Positions 1 through 6,193 of a stretch of 6,193 nt of DNA are shown here, in pieces. Numbering within the stretch: position 1 is the stretch's first letter; each line of letters opens with the position of its first letter. Below the pieces are notes generated by a model, which saw only the letters and a program-made list of their open reading frames with translations, ran no database searches and was not told the DNA's origin. A program made the position numbers and the translations under genes. The DNA is from Labilithrix luteola (GTDB lineage Bacteria; Myxococcota_A; Polyangia; Polyangiales; Polyangiaceae): NCBI GenBank assembly GCA_026225435.1, contig JAMFST010000963.1, positions 1-6,193 on the forward strand, written 5' to 3'.

Positions 1-384
1 AGTGACGAGCGCCCCGGCGAGCAGGACGCCGCCGCCGTAGCTCGCCGGGTGCCCGCTGGCGTCGCCGCCGACTCGGCAGCCGCCGTCGTCGGTGCTGGTC
101 GTGGTGGTGCTGCTGATCACCACGATGGCCCCGCCGTCCCCCGGAGGCTCCTCGCCGGGCGCGTAGCAGAGCGCGCACGGCCCGAGGCTGGTCCCGCCGT
201 CGACGACGATCGAGCACATCTCGGAGAAGCAGGTCCCGGCGCCGCCGTCGCTGGTGGTGCAGGTCTCCCCGACCGCCGAGACGTCCCCGTCGGCGCACTG
301 CGCGCCGTTCACCGTCTGCGCGGCGGCGACGCGGGCGGCACCGACGAAGGCCACCAGCAAACCGACGAAGAGAGCGCGCCGCAC
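1..384 (-). CDS. Secreted Cys-rich protein with MYXO-CTERM-like sorting signal (3' end cut by window edge)
   Basis: I read 128 residues; the C-terminus lies beyond base 1. Residues 1-22 form a signal peptide: MRR, a hydrophobic core (ALFVGLLVAFVG) and a likely signal peptidase I site at AAA before Q23. The mature part has six cysteines (30, 42, 52, 57, 70, 73, the last two as CALC), which suggests disulfides outside the cytoplasm. A Thr/Ser-rich spacer (91-98, SSTTTTST) leads to GGCRVGG (101-107), then a Gly-rich start of a hydrophobic helix (118-127). This Gly-Cys, hydrophobic helix, basic tail layout is that of MYXO-CTERM (TIGR03901), which is removed by a CPBP-type myxosortase and anchors proteins at the cell surface; the basic tail would be off the edge. 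The start is the GTG at 384, because GAGGAG lies 5 bases upstream; an in-frame GTG at 390 would overlap that site. The gene follows the ATPase stop by 13 bases, so the two are probably co-transcribed. The function of the ectodomain is unknown. Confidence 0.75.
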   Translation of the reverse strand, partial: MRRALFVGLLVAFVGAARVAAAQTVNGAQCADGDVSAVGETCTTSDGGAGTCFSEMCSIVVDGGTSLGPCALCYAPGEEPPGDGGAIVVISSTTTTSTDDGGCRVGGDASGHPASYGGGVLLAGALVT

Positions 385-389
385 GTCCA

Positions 390-395
390 CTCCTC
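390..395 (-). promoter_or_regulatory. Shine-Dalgarno site GAGGAG for the secreted Cys-rich gene
   Basis: On the minus strand GAGGAG is followed by five bases (TGGAC) and then GTG at 384-382. It lies in the 13-base gap after the ATPase stop codon (400-398). It decides the start between two in-frame GTG codons, since the one at 390 begins within the site itself. Confidence 0.6.
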
Positions 396-397
396 GC

Positions 398-1588
398 TCA
401 GAGCTGGGCGAAGCGCCCGCTGCGGAAGGCCGCCTCGAGCAGCTGGTCGACGCGGCGGACGAGCTCCGGCCCGCGTGGATCCGCACTGGTGCCGAGCGCC
501 GCCTTGATCTCGTTGAGCGCCTTCAGCTGGCTGAAGAGCTGCACGTCGCTGAGACCACCGCCCCCGGTGAGCACCTGGCGCACGCGGTCGATCTCCGCCG
601 CCAGCGCCTCGATGCCGATCCCCGTCGCCCCCACGCGCCGCGCCTGCGGGTGATCGCGGTAGTGCGCCTCGAGCACCGGGGTGACGATCGACTCGAGGAT
701 GGCGGCCTGATCCTCGTTGTTCCAGATGTGCTTGAGCACGAAGAAGTCGCTCGCGTCGGGCTGGCTGCGCCCATCGAGGTACGCGCTGGCGGCGAAGAGC
801 TTGAGCAGCTTCACCACGCGGCGGTCCGACAGGCTGATCCCCTCGGCGCGGATCTGGAAGACGAGCCCCTTGTAGGCGCTGAAGAACTCCTCGGAGAACT
901 TCAGCTGCGCGCCGAAGTTGCGGTGGAGTTGCGAGAGCTCCTGCGCGCTGCAGATCGGCTGCACCGGCGCGTCGACCAGCCCCATCACCTCGTTCTGCAG
1001 CCCCTTCTGGAGGAGATCCTGGAAGTGGTAGGCGTCCAGATTGTCCGAGCGGATGCGCAGGAGGAAGCGGTCGAAGATGGCGCCGAGGTTCTCGTCGGTG
1101 GGCACCTCGTTCGACGCCCCGAAGCACGAGAGGAGCGGCGAGCGCAGCACGGTGCCGCCGCTGGTGTAGCGACGCTCGTTGAGCAGCGTGAGGAGCGCGT
1201 TCAAGATCGCGCTGTTCGACTTGAACACCTCGTCGAGGAAGACGATCTCCGCCGACGGCAGCATCCCCTCGGTGCGGCGCTGGTAGCGCCCCTCGCGGAA
1301 GGCGCTGATGTCGACAGGGCCGAAGATCTCGTTCGGCTCGGTGAAGCGGGTGAGCAGGTACTCGAAGTAGTTCGCCTGGATCAGCTTGGCGAAGAGGCGG
1401 AGCAGCGCGCTCTTGGCGGTGCCCGGGGGCCCGATCAACACGGCGTGCTCGCCGGCGATGACGGCGATGAGCAGGAGTCGGATGACCTCCTCCTTGCCGA
1501 GGAAGCGCGATTCGAGGACCCGCGCCAGGTGCGCGAGGCGCGGCGGAAGGTTGTCCGCGTGCGCAGGGGGAGCGGGGGCAGCGACCAT
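398..1588 (-). CDS. RavA/MoxR-family AAA+ ATPase
   Basis: This 396-residue AAA+ ATPase probably uses ATP hydrolysis to remodel or assemble a partner protein in the cytoplasm. Visible motifs: Walker A GPPGTAKS (53-60); the family-typical stretch TRFTEPNEIFGPVDI (80-94); Walker B IVFLDE (115-120) followed by VFKSNSAILNALLTLLNERR; sensor 1 GASN (157-160); a candidate arginine finger in FDRFLLR (172-178); sensor 2 in SDRRVVK (254-260). The stretch SDRR...ASAYLDGRS...VLKHIW resembles the lid of Escherichia coli RavA as I recall it. RavA is about 500 residues and has an extra C-terminal LARA domain; here only about 90 residues follow the lid, so that domain appears absent. MoxR/RavA ATPases usually sit beside a VWA-domain gene, and none is in view. 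The ATG has no clear Shine-Dalgarno site and an in-frame TAG lies 18 bases upstream, so it is the only plausible first start. The family call is firm; the RavA subgroup is likely; the client is unknown. Confidence 0.9.
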   Translation of the reverse strand: MVAAPAPPAHADNLPPRLAHLARVLESRFLGKEEVIRLLLIAVIAGEHAVLIGPPGTAKSALLRLFAKLIQANYFEYLLTRFTEPNEIFGPVDISAFREGRYQRRTEGMLPSAEIVFLDEVFKSNSAILNALLTLLNERRYTSGGTVLRSPLLSCFGASNEVPTDENLGAIFDRFLLRIRSDNLDAYHFQDLLQKGLQNEVMGLVDAPVQPICSAQELSQLHRNFGAQLKFSEEFFSAYKGLVFQIRAEGISLSDRRVVKLLKLFAASAYLDGRSQPDASDFFVLKHIWNNEDQAAILESIVTPVLEAHYRDHPQARRVGATGIGIEALAAEIDRVRQVLTGGGGLSDVQLFSQLKALNEIKAALGTSADPRGPELVRRVDQLLEAAFRSGRFAQL

Positions 1589-1663
1589 GAGGTGCGCGCA
1601 AAGCTACCCGAGGTTCACCTCGAATGGTGCTCGGGCGAGAAAAAGTCGTTACGCTGCAACCAA
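1589..1663. promoter_or_regulatory. Divergent intergenic promoter region
   Basis: These 75 bases separate the start codons of the leftward ATPase and the rightward 83-residue gene, so promoters for both should lie here or just inside the genes. It is locally richer in A/T than its surroundings (GAGAAAAAGTCGTTACGCTG at 1636-1655). A weak -10-like TACGCT at 1650-1655 lies 8 bases before the ATG at 1664, which would give a nearly leaderless transcript. I see no convincing -35 box for either direction. It contains the dyad listed separately. Confidence 0.45.
1609..1622. repeat. 14-base dyad, possible operator
   Basis: CGAGGT and its exact reverse complement ACCTCG are separated by TC. The element lies 20 bases from the ATPase start and 41 bases from the start of the 83-residue gene, a position where a repressor or activator could act on both. 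Six-base arms are short enough to occur by chance, and no regulator gene is in view. Confidence 0.35.
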
Positions 1664-1915
1664 ATGGCGACGAACAAATCGACTCGCCTCGCGATCGTCG
1701 AGCAGTCGATCGAGGACATGCTCGAGCGCCTCGAAGCCCTGCCACCGAACCCGCGGGTCCGCGAGCTGCGCTCCAAGGTGAAGATCTACGAACGCGCGGT
1801 GCAGATGTGGCCGACGAGCCCCCCCACCGAGGCGCAGCGCTCGGCGATGTTGAAGAACGTCATCGAGCTCCACGTCGAGGTGATGCAGCTAGGGCGTGAA
1901 GGTACAGTCGCGTGA
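1664..1915 (+). CDS. Small helical protein of unknown function (83 aa)
   Basis: I do not recognise this 83-residue protein. It has no signal peptide, membrane segment or cysteine, so it should be cytosolic. The pattern suggests three helices: residues 8-26 (LAIVEQSIEDMLERLEALP), 31-48 (VRELRSKVKIYERAVQMW) and 54-78 (a Pro-Pro-Thr-Glu cap, then a run ending VEVMQLGRE), with heptad-like spacing of hydrophobic residues that could form a helical bundle or bind a partner. The start is the only ATG that begins this pattern. The open frame extends far upstream, but there it is antisense to the ATPase and has an unnatural composition. There is no clear Shine-Dalgarno site. The gene faces away from the ATPase across a 75-base gap. 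GC-rich third positions support real coding. Confidence 0.7.
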   Translation: MATNKSTRLAIVEQSIEDMLERLEALPPNPRVRELRSKVKIYERAVQMWPTSPPTEAQRSAMLKNVIELHVEVMQLGREGTVA

Positions 1916-1961
1916 CGTGTCCCCCGGCGGTCTGCTGAAAGCTCCTACCGGATCGGGGGAA

Positions 1962-1981
1962 GCTCGGGGTGGATCCCGAGC
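1962..1981. repeat. Perfect inverted repeat (7-bp stem)
   Basis: GCTCGGG and CCCGAGC flank a six-base loop (GTGGAT); a G-U pair could lengthen the stem to eight. It lies 46 bases after the stop of the 83-residue gene. No T-run follows directly, so it is not a standard intrinsic terminator, though a GC-rich stem may still slow transcription or stabilise the 3' end. Confidence 0.4.
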
Positions 1982-2027
1982 GGACGAGCTGCCACTGGAT
2001 CTTTCCGTTGGGAGGTGACCCTTCCCG

Positions 2028-2051
2028 CTCCGGCAGGCACTTTTGCCGGAG
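2028..2051 (+). promoter_or_regulatory. 8-bp hairpin holding the GGAG upstream of the next gene
   Basis: CTCCGGCA (2028-2035) and TGCCGGAG (2044-2051) pair perfectly around an eight-base loop. The 3' arm ends in GGAG, two bases before the ATG at 2054, so folding in the mRNA would cover the only Shine-Dalgarno-like bases near that start. A third TCCGGCA copy at 2057-2063 could compete for pairing with the 3' arm. No T-run follows, so a terminator is unlikely. If translation begins instead at the GTG at 2015, the hairpin is simply inside the coding sequence. Confidence 0.35.
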
Positions 2052-2053
2052 AA

Positions 2054-2605
2054 ATGTCCGGCAGCATGCGGACCGGGCCGTCGGCACACCTCGTGCTCTG
2101 TACGTCGTCCGTGGCAACCCCCCCTAGACACCGGTTCGAGTGGCTGGTCCAGCAGCGCGGCAACCTGGAGGACGCGGCGCTCGACGCCTTCCTCCCGGGC
2201 GAGCGTCACCTGGTCACCGCGCACGCTGTCTATCGCCTGCTCGAGGGCCTGTGCGTCGAGGTCGACGACCTGGGGATGACCGGGCGACCGGTGAAGCTGG
2301 TGGGGATGGACCTGGTCGGCTGGATCCCGCTCCGCGACGAGGTCATGAACGACGACTGGGAGCCCGGGGCGCGCGCCGTGTTCTGGCGGCGCGGCAACGA
2401 GCGCGAGATCGCCATCACCTCGTCGGTCATCGACGTGAAGGCGGTCGGCATCCCCCGCGAGCGCGAGTCGGACGTGCGCGAGATGCGCGTGAGCCCGCAG
2501 CGGCCGGACGTCAGCTTCGCTCCGCCGCGCCTGCCGCGTCCGCCGATCTTCATGCTGACGCCCGCGGACGAGCGACGACTCGGCCGCGTGGTCGGGGGTC
2601 GCTGA
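2054..2605 (+). CDS. Conserved-looking protein of unknown function (about 183 aa)
   Basis: I do not recognise the family. No signal peptide or membrane helix is apparent, so it is probably cytosolic. Composition suggests a mixed alpha/beta core at about residues 25-140: RFEWLVQQRGNLEDAALDAF, then a helix through AHAVYRLLEGLCVEV, then alternating strands such as PVKLVGMDLVGWIPL and ARAVFWRRGNEREIAITSS. A basic Pro/Arg-rich stretch follows, with a C-terminal MLTPADERRLGRVVGGR. The start is unsure. An in-frame GTG at 2015 abuts GGGAG with no spacing and would add 13 residues. The ATG at 2054 has GGAG two bases upstream, unusually close. An ATG at 2066 is also in frame. I chose 2054 as the first ATG. 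GC-rich third positions over the whole frame support real coding. The stop lies 51 bases before the aminopeptidase start, so co-transcription is plausible. Confidence 0.7.
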   Translation: MSGSMRTGPSAHLVLCTSSVATPPRHRFEWLVQQRGNLEDAALDAFLPGERHLVTAHAVYRLLEGLCVEVDDLGMTGRPVKLVGMDLVGWIPLRDEVMNDDWEPGARAVFWRRGNEREIAITSSVIDVKAVGIPRERESDVREMRVSPQRPDVSFAPPRLPRPPIFMLTPADERRLGRVVGGR

Positions 2606-2656
2606 CCGCGACTTCCTCTTGACCGGCGCGGGCACTGCGCCCAGCGTGCCGCGCGC

Positions 2657-5488
<2,832 letters not shown>

Positions 5489-5496
5489 GCAGCTTC

Positions 5497-5579
5497 GGCC
5501 CTTTGGCGGAACGGTAGACGCCGGGAATTTAAAATTCTCTGTCGGAAACGACGTGCCGGTTCGAGTCCGGCAAGGGCCA
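5497..5579 (+). tRNA. tRNA-Leu (anticodon UAA)
   Basis: A complete class II cloverleaf. Acceptor GGCCCTT (5497-5503) pairs with AAGGGCC (5572-5578), with discriminator A5579. The D stem is GCG/CGC, with GG in its loop at 5513-5514. The anticodon stem GGGAA/TTCTC (5523-5527, 5535-5539; one G-U pair) holds loop TTTAAAA with anticodon TAA at 5530-5532. The long variable arm (5540-5554) folds as GTCG-GAAA-CGAC. The T stem GCCGG/CCGGC (5555-5559, 5567-5571) holds loop TTCGAGT. The long variable arm, A73 and anticodon all fit leucine; it reads UUA and, by wobble, UUG. CCA is not encoded: after A5579 comes CCC. Only 8 bases separate it from the aminopeptidase stop and I see no promoter in that gap, so it is either processed from a longer transcript or uses a promoter inside the peptidase gene. 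Confidence 0.96.
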
Positions 5580-5588
5580 CCCCACGTA

Positions 5589-5604
5589 GCCGCCGCGGCG
5601 CGGC
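5589..5604 (+). repeat. Weak GC hairpin after the tRNA
   Basis: GCCGC and GCGGC flank a six-base loop, ten bases past the tRNA 3' end. There is no T-run, so a role as terminator or processing site is only possible. Such GC runs are common in this sequence. Confidence 0.2.
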
Positions 5605-5632
5605 AAATCCCACGGGCGCGAGCGCTCCTGCA

Positions 5633-5641
5633 TGCTACTTT
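5633..5641 (+). promoter_or_regulatory. Possible extended -10 for the lipoprotein gene
   Basis: TGCTACTTT fits an extended -10 pattern (TG, one base, then TACTTT) and lies in one of the few A/T-rich spots, 9 bases before the GTG at 5651. No -35 box is visible. If used, transcription would begin only a few bases before the start codon. The match is weak. Confidence 0.22.
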
Positions 5642-5650
5642 GGCGGCTTA

Positions 5651-6193
5651 GTGGCACGACGATCCCTGGCAGTGGGCGCTCTTGGTAGCTTGGTCGTCTT
5701 GCTCGGGGCGGCGGCCATCGCCGGCTGCGGCAACGGGGACGACGATGACGATGTCGGCGACGCGGGCGGGGGCTTCGATGCCTCCACCGACGCGACCACC
5801 GATGGCGGCAAGGACGCGGGCAAGGACGCCTCGAAGGACGGCGGCGACACGGGCGATGCCACCACCACGGGCCAGGGCGACGGCGGGAATGGCGGCGACG
5901 CCGCGAGCAGCGACAGCGACAGCGGCACGGACTCCGGCGACGCGGCGGCCGACAGCGGCGTGGACGCGGGGCCCGATGCGGGGCCGACGTCGCTGATCCA
6001 CTTCTACGGGCGCTTCGACACGTCGGCCGACGACGGCGCCAGCGCCGGCTCACCGATCTTCGACTGGTCGGGGAGTGGCATCGTGGCCGACTTCCTGGGG
6101 ACCGGCATCGCCGTGAGCCTGACGAACATCCCCTACTCGCAGTCGGGCTACAACGAGCTCCAGGTGATCGTCGACGGCACCACCGTCTTCCCC
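5651..6193 (+). CDS. Lipoprotein with Asp/Gly-rich linker and CE2-like N-terminal beta domain (3' end cut by window edge)
   Basis: I read 181 residues; the rest lies beyond the right edge. The signal MARRSLAV with a hydrophobic core ends in the canonical lipobox IAGC (C26 lipidated). An acidic low-complexity linker spans 27-112. From 114 a folded domain begins: LIHFYGRFD (115-123), FDWSGSGI (137-144), FLGTGIAVSL (148-157) and LQVIVDG (170-176). The GRF...W-GS-I...F-GT...V-DG pattern matches, from memory, the N-terminal jelly-roll of carbohydrate esterase family 2 acetylesterases, whose SGNH hydrolase domain would follow outside the window. The likely role is deacetylation of a polysaccharide or other ester at the cell surface; this is inference, since no catalytic residue is in view. 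The GTG start has a weak GGCGG 4 bases upstream and gives a well-formed signal. An ATG at 5632 is out of frame. It lies 71 bases after the tRNA, so it is probably a separate unit. Confidence 0.8.
   Translation, partial: MARRSLAVGALGSLVVLLGAAAIAGCGNGDDDDDVGDAGGGFDASTDATTDGGKDAGKDASKDGGDTGDATTTGQGDGGNGGDAASSDSDSGTDSGDAAADSGVDAGPDAGPTSLIHFYGRFDTSADDGASAGSPIFDWSGSGIVADFLGTGIAVSLTNIPYSQSGYNELQVIVDGTTVFP
5729..5986 (+). other. Low-complexity linker segment of the lipoprotein gene
   Basis: Residues 27-112 are almost only Asp, Gly, Ala, Ser and Thr, with three Lys at four-residue spacing (KDAGKDASKDGG, 54-65) and no predicted fold. At DNA level it is a run of GAC/GGC/GCG codons with no exact tandem unit. 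It resembles the tethers that follow lipidated cysteines in many myxobacterial lipoproteins and should lift the folded domain from the membrane. Confidence 0.8.

Noticed and set aside
254..1663. Long plus-strand open frame running into the start of the 83-residue gene
   Set aside because: It is antisense to the AAA+ ATPase, and its product is an Arg/Glu/Leu/Val-rich artefact of GC-rich codons. Only the part from 1664 looks like a protein.
309..1745. 478-codon minus-strand open frame overlapping the ATPase in another frame
   Set aside because: Arg/Pro-rich composition and no domain; the overlapping ATPase frame has a full set of AAA+ motifs.
2619..2647. TTGACC as a -35 box for the aminopeptidase
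   Set aside because: At 17 bases the matching -10 position reads CAGCGT, which is unlike TATAAT, so the single hexamer is not enough.
5572..5650. tRNA 3' end as a phage or island attachment site
   Set aside because: No repeat of the tRNA 3' end and no integrase is present in the window.
5804..5839. Tandem repeat around the KDAGKDASKDGG codons
   Set aside because: The similarity is at the amino-acid level over three units; the DNA units differ and the stretch is explained as low-complexity linker.
5529..6053. Arg-rich minus-strand open frames at the right end
   Set aside because: They are the complement of the Asp/Gly/Ala linker codons and overlap the tRNA; the lipobox and CE2-like domain are on the plus strand.

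Overview
The window looks like a chromosomal piece of a GC-rich myxobacterium (Myxococcota, perhaps a Polyangia-type lineage). Three things point there. Third codon positions are almost all G or C. The secreted protein at the left edge ends in a Gly-Cys sorting signal of the MYXO-CTERM kind. The lipoprotein at the right edge carries the long Asp/Gly/Ala/Thr linker common in that phylum. The lineage is inferred from these traits, not from any search.

Layout from left to right. Two genes run leftward in tandem: a RavA/MoxR-type AAA+ ATPase (1588 to 398) and, with its Shine-Dalgarno sequence just past the ATPase stop, a cysteine-rich secreted protein (384 to beyond base 1). A 75-base divergent intergenic region with a 14-base dyad separates them from the rightward genes. 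These are an 83-residue helical protein (1664-1915), a 138-base gap holding two perfect hairpins, an unrecognised protein of about 183 residues (2054-2605), a large M1-family zinc aminopeptidase with an export signal (2657-5488), a tRNA-Leu with anticodon UAA (5497-5579), and the start of a lipoprotein with a carbohydrate-esterase-2-like beta domain (5651 to beyond the right edge).

The genes do not form an obvious single pathway. The common theme is the cell envelope: three of the six protein genes carry export signals (a sortase-like C-terminal anchor, a signal peptide or lipoprotein signal on the peptidase, and a canonical lipobox on the esterase-like protein). The ATPase is of a family that usually acts as a chaperone with a VWA-domain partner, but no such partner is in view.

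I found no CRISPR array, insertion sequence, integrase or toxin-antitoxin pair, and nothing I can defend as a previously undescribed system. The most useful leads are the ATPase/anchored-protein pair, the divergent-promoter dyad, the hairpin next to the start of the unrecognised gene, and the isolated UUA-decoding tRNA in a region where I saw no TTA codon.
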